Shown: positions 26,651-35,172 of the stretch, piece after piece
Numbering within the stretch: position 1 is the first letter of the stretch
How the letters are laid out: each line of letters starts with the position of its first letter
Assembly (NCBI RefSeq): GCF_023238205.1
Contig: NZ_CP096660.1
Location: 248,001-312,000, forward strand
DNA length: 64,000 nucleotides
Source of the DNA: Halorussus limi
Lineage (GTDB): Archaea; Halobacteriota; Halobacteria; Halobacteriales; Haladaptataceae
Direction of reading: 5' to 3'
Notes under the pieces: generated by a model
Seen by the model: the letters and a program-made list of their open reading frames with translations, nothing else
Told to the model about the DNA's origin: nothing
The model's database searches: none
Translations under genes and position numbers: made by a program

Positions 26651-28642
26651 ATGGTCGGCGTCACCGGAATCGCAGAGCAGTTGGTCAACGGCCTGACCAT
26701 CGGGATGGTCTACGTCCTGATAGCCGCGGGACTGTCGGTCATCTTCGGCGTGATGGACGTTATAAACTTCGCCCACGGCGAACTGTTCGCGCTCGGCGCG
26801 TACTTCGCGTTCGCCATCGTCTCGCCGCTGGGCGGCGCGGGGTTCTGGGTCGCGCTGGTGGTCGCGCCCCTGCTGGTCGGCGTCGTCGGGGCCGCAATCG
26901 AGCGGCTGACGCTCCGGCCGCTCTACGACCGGAACCCGCTCTACCACATCCTGCTGACCTTCGGACTGGTGTTGATGCTCAACGACGTCATCACCTTCTT
27001 CTGGGGCAAGCAGGCCAAGGCGTTCGCTCCGCCGCCGATTCTCGACGGTCCGGTGTCGATTCTGGGGGTCAACAACTCGGTGTACAGCTACTTCATCATC
27101 GGGTTCGGCGCGCTCCTCTCGTTCGGGACGTGGTGGGCGCTGAACAACACTCGGTTCGGACTCGTGGTGCGCGCCGGGTCGCAGGACCGCGAGATGGTCC
27201 GGAACCTCGGCATCGACATCGACCGGTACTACACGCTGGTGTTCGGCGCGGGCGCGGCGCTCGCGGCGGTGGCGGGCGTCGTCCTCGGGGCCTACCAGAA
27301 CGTCAGCCCCGGCATGGGGAACGCGGTCATCATCCCGGCGTTCGTCATCGTCGTGCTGGGCGGTCTGGGAAGCTTTCGTGGCGCGGTCGTCGGCGGGTTG
27401 GCGGTCGGCGTCATCCAGACGCTCGCCCGGACCTACGTGCCGGTACTGGAGGGTCTCATCGTGTTCGTGCTGATGATCGGCGTCCTGCTCGTCAAGCCGG
27501 AGGGCCTGTTCGGCAACCCCGAGTGGCAGACCACCGCCGAGTCGGAGGGCGAACTGCTGGCGGGCCGCGGCGGCGGCGTCCTCTCCGACGCCCAGCGGTT
27601 CGGTCTCGGGGCAGTCGCGGTGACGCTACTCGCTATCGTTCCGCTCGGCGTCGAGGTGTTCTACTCCGAGTACGTGCTGACGCTCCTGTCGGACGTGCTC
27701 ATCTGGGCGCTGTTCGCCCTGAGCCTCGACTTCGTGATGGGCTACGCCGGACTCGTCTCGCTGGGTCACGCGCTGTTCTACGGGACCGGAGCCTACGCCG
27801 CGATCCTCGTGTTGCTCCACCTCACGCCGTCGGCGTTCGTCGCGCTGGCGGTCGCAGTCGTCGTCTGCGGCGTCATCGCGTGGGCCATCGGCCACCTCTC
27901 GATTCGGGTCTCGGGCGTCTACTTCTCGATGATAACGCTGGCGTTCGCCCAGTTGTTCTACCGGGCGGTCTTCAAGTTCGAGTGGACCGGCGGGAGCGAC
28001 GGCCTGTTCGGCGCGGACGTGCTGTACGGAATCGGTAGCTTCGCGATGGAACTCGACGACATCGCCGAGGCGGTCCCGCTGGTCGGCGAGGAAGGCCTGT
28101 TCTACTACTTCCTGCTGGCGACCGTGGTCGGGTCGTACCTCGTCGCGCGCCGGATGATGCGCGCGCCCTTCGGGAGCGTCCTCCAGTCCATCCGGGAGAG
28201 CGAGCGCCGGACCGAGTTCGTGGGCTACGACGTTACCGCGTACAAGCGCCGGGCGTTCGTGGTCAGCGGCGCGATGGCGGGACTGGCGGGCGGCCTGTTC
28301 GCCGTCAAGGACGGGTTCGTCGCGCCCTCGCTGCTGTTCTGGCTCAACTCGGGCGAGGTGGTCGTGATGACCGTCCTCGGTGGGATGGGCACCCTCTACG
28401 GGCCGATGGTCGGCGCGGGCGTCTACATCGGGTTCGAGGAGGTGCTGTCGTCGTACACCGACCAGTGGCAGTTCTTCCTCGGACTCGTCTTCGTGATATT
28501 CGTCATCGCGCTTCCGAGAGGGCTGGTCTCGCTGCCCGAGAAACTCGCCGGTCTCGGGGGTCGTGCAGGGACCGGCGCCGGCGCAGGTCCGAGCGCCCGC
28601 GAGGAGGACGAACCCCTCGCCGAGCAGGAGGTGAACGAATGA
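26651..28642 (+). CDS. fused LivH-LivM branched-chain amino-acid ABC permease
   Basis: 663-aa membrane protein. Residues 1-295 are LivH-like (LVNGLTIGMVYVLIAAGLSVIFGVMDVINFAHGELF; GGLGSFRGAVVGGLAVG). After a short hydrophilic linker, about 300-640 are LivM-like (ALFALSLDFVMGYAGLVSLGHALFYG; LGGMGTLYGPMVGA). LivH and LivM are normally separate about 300-aa subunits, so the heterodimer is pre-fused here. The C-terminus ends in a Gly/Ala/Glu tail. It lies 1 bp after the binding-protein stop, and its stop overlaps livG. Confidence 0.9.
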   Translation: MVGVTGIAEQLVNGLTIGMVYVLIAAGLSVIFGVMDVINFAHGELFALGAYFAFAIVSPLGGAGFWVALVVAPLLVGVVGAAIERLTLRPLYDRNPLYHILLTFGLVLMLNDVITFFWGKQAKAFAPPPILDGPVSILGVNNSVYSYFIIGFGALLSFGTWWALNNTRFGLVVRAGSQDREMVRNLGIDIDRYYTLVFGAGAALAAVAGVVLGAYQNVSPGMGNAVIIPAFVIVVLGGLGSFRGAVVGGLAVGVIQTLARTYVPVLEGLIVFVLMIGVLLVKPEGLFGNPEWQTTAESEGELLAGRGGGVLSDAQRFGLGAVAVTLLAIVPLGVEVFYSEYVLTLLSDVLIWALFALSLDFVMGYAGLVSLGHALFYGTGAYAAILVLLHLTPSAFVALAVAVVVCGVIAWAIGHLSIRVSGVYFSMITLAFAQLFYRAVFKFEWTGGSDGLFGADVLYGIGSFAMELDDIAEAVPLVGEEGLFYYFLLATVVGSYLVARRMMRAPFGSVLQSIRESERRTEFVGYDVTAYKRRAFVVSGAMAGLAGGLFAVKDGFVAPSLLFWLNSGEVVVMTVLGGMGTLYGPMVGAGVYIGFEEVLSSYTDQWQFFLGLVFVIFVIALPRGLVSLPEKLAGLGGRAGTGAGAGPSAREEDEPLAEQEVNE

Positions 28643-29460
28643 GCGCGACCGACGAGTCGGCGGGCGACGGCGCCGCGGAGTTCGACCCGGAGACGGGGGC
28701 CGTCCTCCGGACCGAGGGACTGACCAAGCGGTTCGGCGACTTCACCGCGGTCGATTCGGTGGACCTCGCGGTCGCCGACGGCGAGTTCCGGAGCGTCATC
28801 GGGCCGAACGGCGCGGGCAAGACGACGCTGTTCAACTGCATCACGGGGGCGCTCGCACCGACCGAGGGCGGCGTCTACTTCCGGGGCGAGGAGGTGACTC
28901 GGATGGCGCCCCACGAGCGCGTCCGGCGCGGGATGGGCCGCTCGTTCCAGATTTCGACGGTGTTCGGCGGCCTGTCGGTCCGGGAGAACGTCAGGCTCTC
29001 GGCCCAGTCGGTCGCGGAGGGCGCGGGAGAGATTTCGCTCCCCCGAAAGCTGTTCAGTCCGACCGACCGGTTCGAGTCGGTCGAGCGCCGGACCGACGAG
29101 GTGCTCGCGGAGATAGGCTTGGAGAACCGGGCCGACGAGTACGCCCGCACTCTGGCCCACGGCGACCGGCGGCGACTCGAACTCGGACTGGTGCTGGCGA
29201 CCGACCCGGACCTCGTGTTGCTGGACGAACCGACCGCGGGGATGGGGAGCGAGGAGACCCGCCGGACCATCGCGCTCGTCGAGGAGGTGCTGGCCGACCG
29301 AACCATGCTACTCATCGAACACGACATCGACCTCGTGATGAACGTCTCGGACACCGTGACGGTGCTGAACCGCGGGCAGGTGCTGGCGACCGACACGCCC
29401 GAGCGCATCGCCGACGACGAGTCGGTCCAGCGGGCGTATCTCGGAGGTGTTCGGGAGTGA
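28639..29460 (+). CDS. livG: branched-chain amino-acid ABC ATPase LivG-like
   Basis: 273-aa ATPase. Walker A GPNGAGKTT, Q-loop RSFQIS, a signature region LAHGDRRRLELG (LivG-type, diverging from LSGGQ), and Walker B LVLLDEPTAGM with the switch His in IEHDIDLVM are all present. A 20-residue Asp/Glu-rich head precedes the domain. ATG overlaps the permease stop (ATGA), indicating translational coupling. It pairs with the LivF ATPase at 29457 to drive import by the fused permease. Confidence 0.92.
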   Translation: MSATDESAGDGAAEFDPETGAVLRTEGLTKRFGDFTAVDSVDLAVADGEFRSVIGPNGAGKTTLFNCITGALAPTEGGVYFRGEEVTRMAPHERVRRGMGRSFQISTVFGGLSVRENVRLSAQSVAEGAGEISLPRKLFSPTDRFESVERRTDEVLAEIGLENRADEYARTLAHGDRRRLELGLVLATDPDLVLLDEPTAGMGSEETRRTIALVEEVLADRTMLLIEHDIDLVMNVSDTVTVLNRGQVLATDTPERIADDESVQRAYLGGVRE

Positions 29461-30233
29461 GCGACGAGTTCGCTCCGCAGGACCGCCCCGCGGACCGTCT
29501 CGACGCCGGGGTCTGTGAGGACCCCCTTCTCGACGTGTCGGGTCTCGTCGCGGGGTACGGCGCGACCGAGGTGCTTCACGGCGTCTCGCTCTGCGTCGAA
29601 AGGGGCGAAGTGGTCTCGCTCGTGGGACGCAACGGCGCGGGCAAGACGACCACCCTGCGCTCTGTCGTGGGCAACGTCGCGCCCTCGGCGGGCACCGTCA
29701 CCTTCCGCGGCGAGGACGTGACCGACCTCTCGGCCGAGGCGACGGTCCGGAAGAACGTCGCGTTCGTCCCGGAGGAGCGGCGCATCTTCCCCGGCCTGAC
29801 GGTCGCCGAGAACTTACAAGTGGGCCGTCTCGGCGGGGGCGACACCGCCGAGGCGCGCGACCCCGAGGCGGTGTTACAGGAGTTCGAGAACCTGCGGGAG
29901 CATCCAGACCGCAAGGGCGCGGCGCTCTCGGGCGGCGAACAGCAGATGCTCGCCATCGCCCGCGCGCTGGTCGCGGGGGCCGACCTGCTCCTGCTCGACG
30001 AACCTACGGAAGGCCTCGCACCCTTCGTCGTCCGGCAGGTCGAGGACCTCGTGCGGAACCTCAACGACGAGGGCATCGCGGTCCTGCTGGTCGAGCAGAA
30101 CGTCGGCGTCGCGCTCGAACTCGCCGACCGCCACTACGTGCTGGACCGCGGCGAAATCGTCTATCACGGCACGAGCGACCAGTTGCGCGAGAACGGCGAG
30201 GTGATGGACCGGCATCTCGGCGTGACGACCTGA
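29457..30233 (+). CDS. livF: branched-chain amino-acid ABC ATPase LivF-like
   Basis: 258-aa ATPase starting with GTG that overlaps the livG stop. Walker A GRNGAGKTT, Q-loop VPEERRIFPGLTV, signature LSGGEQQMLAIARAL, Walker B LLLLDEPTEGL and switch region VEQNVGVALELA are intact. The C-terminal GEIVYHGTSDQL is typical LivF. It completes the Liv operon 25372-30233. Confidence 0.93.
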   Translation: MSDEFAPQDRPADRLDAGVCEDPLLDVSGLVAGYGATEVLHGVSLCVERGEVVSLVGRNGAGKTTTLRSVVGNVAPSAGTVTFRGEDVTDLSAEATVRKNVAFVPEERRIFPGLTVAENLQVGRLGGGDTAEARDPEAVLQEFENLREHPDRKGAALSGGEQQMLAIARALVAGADLLLLDEPTEGLAPFVVRQVEDLVRNLNDEGIAVLLVEQNVGVALELADRHYVLDRGEIVYHGTSDQLRENGEVMDRHLGVTT

Positions 30234-30339
30234 GACGGCAGGTCCGGAAGGCGCGAGTCGTCTTCCGGCCGCTTTCGGTGGCGGGTCCGGCCCCAGCGGC
30301 GGGCATAGACTCAAGACCCCAGAAATCCAACTATTCGGT

Positions 30340-30588
30340 ATGAGCAAACTACTCCGGTACGGCGGGTGGGCGCTCCTCGCGCTGGCCGCGCTGTGGGTCG
30401 TCGCCGAAATCGTGAGCGTCCTCCTCGGATTCGTCTCGTGGCTCGTGAGCACCCTCGTCACTATTCTGGTGGCCGCGGTCCTGCTGTACCTCGCGTACGC
30501 CCTCGTCTCGCGGTTCCTCGGCGGGAGCGGCGGCGGGAACTCTCGGTCGCGGTCCCGGTCTCGCGAACGCGAGAAGATTTACGAGTAG
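30340..30588 (+). CDS. 82-aa two-TM small membrane protein
   Basis: Basic start (MSKLLRYGG), TM helices at about residues 9-30 and 35-57, then a Gly/Ser/Arg tail (SRSRSREREK) ending KIYE. The tail with alternating Arg/Ser is unusual for an acidic proteome and could contact nucleic acid or membrane lipids. A similar-looking 56-aa protein is encoded at 62536. Function unknown. Confidence 0.7.
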   Translation: MSKLLRYGGWALLALAALWVVAEIVSVLLGFVSWLVSTLVTILVAAVLLYLAYALVSRFLGGSGGGNSRSRSRSREREKIYE

Positions 30589-30622
30589 CCCGGACGCGCG
30601 TTTTCGAGTTCCTCGCGACGGA

Positions 30623-30862
30623 CTAGAGCCACTGGCCGAGAGCCATCCCGAGCGCCGACGCGACGGCCGTGCCGAGACAGAGCCGCCACGATTTCCCGGT
30701 GACGGCGTACGCGCCCAGCGAGAGCGGGACGAAGACCAAGAACGCGGCCAGCGAGGCCGGGAGGAAGGCGAACGGGTTCGTCCGGAGGTAGAGTGCGGTC
30801 GCACCGACCGCGAGGAGTCCGCTCGCCGCTCGCCGCCGCCTCGGGGCGGTCGCGACGGTCAT
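30623..30862 (-). CDS. 79-aa two-TM membrane protein
   Basis: Starts MTVATAPRRRRAASG and has hydrophobic helices at about residues 15-46 and 52-76, including a conserved-looking NPFAFLPASLAAFLVFVPLS. ATG overlaps the stop of the lipoprotein gene upstream (30859-30862), so it is the last gene of a translationally coupled trio. Function unknown. Confidence 0.7.
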   Translation of the reverse strand: MTVATAPRRRRAASGLLAVGATALYLRTNPFAFLPASLAAFLVFVPLSLGAYAVTGKSWRLCLGTAVASALGMALGQWL

Positions 30863-32283
30863 CCGTCCGCGACCTCTCGGACCGACCGTCGGACGATTTT
30901 CGCCGCGTCGGCGCTCGCCTGCGGGAGTTCGCGGGCAACCGCGGCCGCCCTCACGTAGTTGCCGAGTTCGCGAGCTATCGAGTTCACATCGACCGAGTCG
31001 TCGCTCGCCGACCGGACCAGTTCCTCGTCGGCGTAGCTGACGAACTCGTCGATAGCGGCGAGTTCGCGGCGGTTCAGGTGGGGGTGTTCGTCGCGCTCGC
31101 GGACCGCCTCGATGGCGTCCACGGCGCGCCTGCGGAGCGTCCGAACGTCAGCGACCGACTCGACGGTGACGTGCTCGTCGGCGGCGACCCGCTGGCGGAG
31201 CGATTCGAGCGCGCGGAGTCGGGCCAGCGTGCCGTGGCCCGCGAGAATCGTAGTGGCGTAGTCGTCGGTCCGGCGCTCCCGCTCGAAGTCGTCGTGGTGG
31301 GTCAGTTCCTCGGCGAGGTCACCGATAGCGTGGCCGACGGGAGTTCCCTCGACGTTGCCGTCGACGTAGGCCGAGGGCGTCCGCGGGTCGGCGTCCGGGA
31401 GTCGGCGGCGACGCGCGTCTATCACCGCTTCGAGCGCGTCCACCGCCCGGACGAACCCCGACCGAAACGTCCGGGTGTCGCCGGACTTGCGAATCGGGTC
31501 GTAGAGGGTGGCCATGTCGTCCATCGCGGCGCGGGCGACTTCGAGGCGCCCCGCGAGTTCGCCGACCGCCAGCGGGTCGTCGGGCGTCGGTCGGCCGCGC
31601 CCGACGACCCGTTCGGCGGACCCGGTCGCGGTCCGGAGTCGGCCCTCGACCGTCGCGTGGACGACCAGCGCCCGGACCGGGTCGGTGCCGAGGTAGTCCC
31701 ACGCGTACCGGAAACGGTTGAGCGCGACCCAGATATCCTCGGCGGACCTCCGGAGGTCCTCGGGCGCGAGGTCGCCGTCGATGGCCCGCCAGGCGGCGGC
31801 GACCGAACGGGCCGACTCGCGGGCGTCGCCGAGGCGGTCGATGGCTTCGAGCGGCGAGGCCGCCTCCGAGACCGCGTCGATGGATTTCTCGGCCTCGTCG
31901 CGGTTACGGGCGAGTCGCCGCCGAATCGCGCCGTTGGGAATCGCCTCGGCGTCGAGCGACGCGGGGACCGACCCGAGGAGATCTCGCGCCCGAGCGAGAC
32001 CGCTGTCGATGTCCGAGCGCGGAATCTCGACCGGCACGGTCTCCGGAACCGACGGCGAGTCGGAGGCGACGACGTCTCGGAGCGTCGCTCCGTCGAGGGT
32101 CGGACCGCCGTCCTCGCGGTTCAGAACGTCGCCGAAGTCGCTACACCCCGCGAGCGCCGTCGCGCCGGCGAGCGCGAGGAACCCCCGGCGGGTCGCGCTG
32201 GCGGGCGTGCGCGACCGCCAGCGCGGCGGGGACGACCGTTCGGACGACGGTGACGGCGACCGGTGGGTTCGGTCGTCGGTCAT
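30859..32283 (-). CDS. TAT lipoprotein, mostly alpha-helical, function unknown
   Basis: 474-aa protein with a twin-arginine lipoprotein signal (ATRRGFLALAGATALAGC, Cys near residue 47). The mature region is almost entirely helical with many Arg/Glu/Ala-rich amphipathic stretches (ESARSVAAAWRAID; VRTLRRRAVDAIEAVRERDEHPHL), suggesting a helical-bundle surface protein. No enzymatic motif seen. Start overlaps the stop of the upstream lipoprotein gene by 4 bp (ATGA), and its own stop overlaps the next gene's start. Confidence 0.75.
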   Translation of the reverse strand: MTDDRTHRSPSPSSERSSPPRWRSRTPASATRRGFLALAGATALAGCSDFGDVLNREDGGPTLDGATLRDVVASDSPSVPETVPVEIPRSDIDSGLARARDLLGSVPASLDAEAIPNGAIRRRLARNRDEAEKSIDAVSEAASPLEAIDRLGDARESARSVAAAWRAIDGDLAPEDLRRSAEDIWVALNRFRYAWDYLGTDPVRALVVHATVEGRLRTATGSAERVVGRGRPTPDDPLAVGELAGRLEVARAAMDDMATLYDPIRKSGDTRTFRSGFVRAVDALEAVIDARRRRLPDADPRTPSAYVDGNVEGTPVGHAIGDLAEELTHHDDFERERRTDDYATTILAGHGTLARLRALESLRQRVAADEHVTVESVADVRTLRRRAVDAIEAVRERDEHPHLNRRELAAIDEFVSYADEELVRSASDDSVDVNSIARELGNYVRAAAVARELPQASADAAKIVRRSVREVADG

Positions 32284-33110
32284 CGCCTCTCCTCCGTCGT
32301 GGAACGGTCCGTATATCTTTGAAGTTTCCCTGTCGTTGTCTTAGAAATCTCTGTCTGTCTTTCCACCGTCGCCGTCTCCTCCCGCGCCGGCGTCCGGCGT
32401 GTCGGTGTCCGGCGCGTCGCTGTCGGCGTCGTTTCGTTCCCCGTCGCGGTCGTTCCCGCCGAGTTCGCGTTCGCGATTCGGAGATACTCCGGATAGTCAC
32501 AGCCGTCGTCGCTCGAACTGGAACCGCGATTCGTCACCGCGTCGGGTTCCAACGCGACGGGGACGCGAATCAGCCACGCCACCGCGTCGCTGTCGTCTGT
32601 CTGACACGGCACGTCGGCGTCGCGGTAGTCGTAGCCGTACTCGACTTCGATTTCGGTGTCGGACCACGCGACGGAGCAGAGTTCGGCGGTGTAACACGCT
32701 CCGAGTCGACGAGTGTCGAAGTACAGCGTCGCTCGCCCGAAGTCGGTGTCGGCGACGAACGCCCGGGCGGCGTCCGCGCCGTCCACGTCGGCGAACTCGA
32801 GTCGGTCGGCGGTCGCTCGGGTGGCGACGAGTCCGGTCCGGCGGGCGGCGTCCGGCGCAGACGTCGCCGACTCGTCGGTCGAATCGGCGTCGCCGGTCGA
32901 ACGCAATGCGTCGTCGCGGGGAAGCCACACGGGCGAGCGGGGTCGCCCCGACGTTCGGAGTCGGACCCGGTCGGGGTCCCGAGCGACGTGCTCCGGGGGC
33001 CGGTCGCCGGGGACCGATTCGGTCTCGGTCGTCAGGTCGCTACACCCGGCGAGACCGGTGGCGAGCGCGACCGCACCCTGGAGGAGGCGTCTGCGGGGGA
33101 GGGCGGGCAT
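32280..33110 (-). CDS. TAT lipoprotein with Cys-rich domain, function unknown
   Basis: 276-aa protein with a short twin-arginine lipoprotein signal (PRRRLLQGAVALATGLAGC, Cys near residue 23). The mature part has a beta-rich domain with four Cys (GACYTAELC; DVPCQTD; DGCDYPEY) and the strand pair LYFDTRRLGACY / EIEVEYGYDYRDADVPC. The C-terminal 60 residues are Thr/Arg-rich and disordered. It is the first gene of a three-gene minus-strand unit with overlapping starts and stops. Possibly a surface partner of the second lipoprotein (inference). Confidence 0.75.
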   Translation of the reverse strand: MPALPRRRLLQGAVALATGLAGCSDLTTETESVPGDRPPEHVARDPDRVRLRTSGRPRSPVWLPRDDALRSTGDADSTDESATSAPDAARRTGLVATRATADRLEFADVDGADAARAFVADTDFGRATLYFDTRRLGACYTAELCSVAWSDTEIEVEYGYDYRDADVPCQTDDSDAVAWLIRVPVALEPDAVTNRGSSSSDDGCDYPEYLRIANANSAGTTATGNETTPTATRRTPTRRTPAREETATVERQTEISKTTTGKLQRYTDRSTTEERR

Positions 33111-33238
33111 AACGTGTCAACTCGGACAACGGCGACCCATCAAGATTGCGGCTTTCGGCGCGCAGACGCGGTCGGAGCGGTGGAGAGAGTGCTACGCGCT
33201 ACCACACACTTAACTCTCCGGAGACCTTTGAACCCTCC

Positions 33239-33436
33239 ATGGCTTCGACGTGGCGGCAGTTGCTCCCGCAGTTTCTCGCGATGCTACTGCTGTACTTCGT
33301 TTTCGTCGCCGTGCTGGGCGCGGTGGGCGTGGAGGGGTTCGTGCCGCGAATCGTCGTCGCGCTGGTTGTCGCGTTCGGCTATCCCGCCGTCCTCCGGCGG
33401 ATGGGTCGCGCGCCGCCCGCGTGGGAACGACAGTGA
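33239..33436 (+). CDS. 65-aa membrane protein
   Basis: MASTWRQLLPQFLAMLLLYFVFVAV forms TM 1, a short GVEGFVPR loop follows, then TM 2 (IVVALVVAFGYPAVLRR) and an RAPPAWERQ tail. The ATG at 33239 is preferred over 33146 because the N-terminal 31 residues of the longer frame are Arg/Ser-rich and atypical. Function unknown. Confidence 0.65.
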   Translation: MASTWRQLLPQFLAMLLLYFVFVAVLGAVGVEGFVPRIVVALVVAFGYPAVLRRMGRAPPAWERQ

Positions 33437-33653
33437 CGGGTCGGGCGTAACGAGTCAGGCGAGCCGGGAGATAGTCCGGGGAGAGCGCGGCGTTTCACCC
33501 GGAAGGTAGTCGCACGAGCGAGAGTGAAAGTCGAGCGAGTAGGCGACGGACCGTCGATTCGTCGCCCGCGATTCACCGAAAACAGGCACAGGCAACGCCT
33601 ACGTCGCCCGCAGACGGGCCATAACAAAACAGTTCGACGCCTGACAGACGCGC

Positions 33654-35045
33654 ATGCAGAAACTCACAGCGGCACTCGTAGCGCTGCTCGTCGGCGCCAG
33701 CGTGGCGGCGGTCCTCCCTGCCGCCGCGACCGACGGGCCGCCGGACGGAGAATCGACGGCCGAAATCGAAGCGCGCGAACCCCCGAACCTCCCCGAACAG
33801 TGGCGACGGACCTACGGCGCGAGCGGCGACGACATGTTCGCCGACGTGGTGCGGACCGACGACGGCGGCTACCTCCTCGTCGGGTGGACCGGCGGTGAGG
33901 ACCGCGACGGCTGGGTCCTCAAGACCGACGCCGCGGGCGAGCGCCAGTGGGCCAAGACGCTCGGCGGTTCCGGCACCGACCGGCTCTGGGGTCTCGCCCG
34001 GACCGGCGACGGCTACCTGCTCGCCGGGCGGACCACGACCGACAGCGGACCGCAGGGCTGGCTGGTCGAAGTAGGCCCCGACGGCGCGGTCCGAGAGAAC
34101 CGAACCGTCGGCGAGGGGGCGTTCTACGCGCTCGAACGCCGGGACGCGGGCAACGGAACGACCTACCTCGCGGCCGGTTGGACCCGCGGCGAGAGCGGTA
34201 GAGACGGCTGGGCGGTCGGACTCGACGCCGACCGCTCGACGGCGTGGCAGAAGCGCTACGCCGCCCCGGAGGGGTACAGCAACGGCTACCTCCGGGCGGT
34301 CGTGCCGACCGATTCGGGCTACTACCTCGCCGGGAAAATCGCGGGCGACAGCGACGACGCGTGGGCGCTCCGCGTCGGCCCCGACGGCGAGCGAGCGTGG
34401 CAGACCACCGCGGGCGGTGCGAGCAGGGACGACGTGTGGGCCGCCGCGCCCGCCGCCGCGGACGGCAACGCCTCCGCCGGGTTCGTCCTCGCCGGCGAAA
34501 CCGAGAGCAACAGCACCGGGCCGCGCGACGGCTGGCTCGTGAAGTTCGGACCCGAGGGAGCCGTCGAGTGGGAGCGCCGACCCGGCGGCGAGGGCACCCA
34601 GTGGCTCGACTCGGCGATGCGGACCGAGGACGGCTACCTCTTCACCGGCGGGTCCGACGCCGGACCGAAGGGGAGCGTGGACGGTTACGCGCTGGCGACC
34701 GACGCAGCGGGCGAGAGTCGCTGGCAGAAGTACTACGGCACCGACGGCTGGGACAAGCCGTGGCCCGCGGTCCGGGCCCACGACGGCGGCTACCTCCTCG
34801 CGGGCCAGACCTCCGGCGACGGCGCGACGGGCAAGGACGGCTGGCTGGTGAAAATCGGCGGGTCGGGCGACGGCGGGGGTAACGCGACGCCCGTCGAAAC
34901 GACCGACCCGGCCGAGACCACCGCCGAGGCGATGCGGGGCGACACCGCCACGGCCACCGCCGACCCCGAGGGCGGCGTCCCCGGATTCGGCGTCGGCGCG
35001 GCGCTCGTCGCGCTGGCCGGCCTCCTGCTCGCCGCTCGGCGGTGA
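33654..35045 (+). CDS. secreted beta-propeller-like protein with PGF-CTERM anchor
   Basis: 463-aa cell-surface protein. A Sec signal (KLTAALVALLVGASVAAVLPAAA) is followed by six or seven repeats of the form 'DDGGYLLVGWT...GWVLKTDAAGERQWAK', suggesting a propeller, and a Thr-rich spacer (TTAEAMRGDTATATA). The C-terminus is PGFGVGAALVALAGLLLAARR, a PGF-CTERM signal. Proteins with this tail are cut by archaeosortase A and lipid-anchored. N-glycosylation sequons (NRT, NGT) are present. Precedes the giant FG-GAP protein on the same strand. Confidence 0.85.
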   Translation: MQKLTAALVALLVGASVAAVLPAAATDGPPDGESTAEIEAREPPNLPEQWRRTYGASGDDMFADVVRTDDGGYLLVGWTGGEDRDGWVLKTDAAGERQWAKTLGGSGTDRLWGLARTGDGYLLAGRTTTDSGPQGWLVEVGPDGAVRENRTVGEGAFYALERRDAGNGTTYLAAGWTRGESGRDGWAVGLDADRSTAWQKRYAAPEGYSNGYLRAVVPTDSGYYLAGKIAGDSDDAWALRVGPDGERAWQTTAGGASRDDVWAAAPAAADGNASAGFVLAGETESNSTGPRDGWLVKFGPEGAVEWERRPGGEGTQWLDSAMRTEDGYLFTGGSDAGPKGSVDGYALATDAAGESRWQKYYGTDGWDKPWPAVRAHDGGYLLAGQTSGDGATGKDGWLVKIGGSGDGGGNATPVETTDPAETTAEAMRGDTATATADPEGGVPGFGVGAALVALAGLLLAARR

Positions 35046-35172
35046 GACCTCGCCGCGTTCGGGGAGTAGGCCGACCCTATCGGCCGGTCAGCCGGAGGCA
35101 ACGCGACGTTACGCACCGCTTTCGCTCCGCATAACAAAGGGCGGAGATAGGTTACTGGCCGAACGAGTCAAA

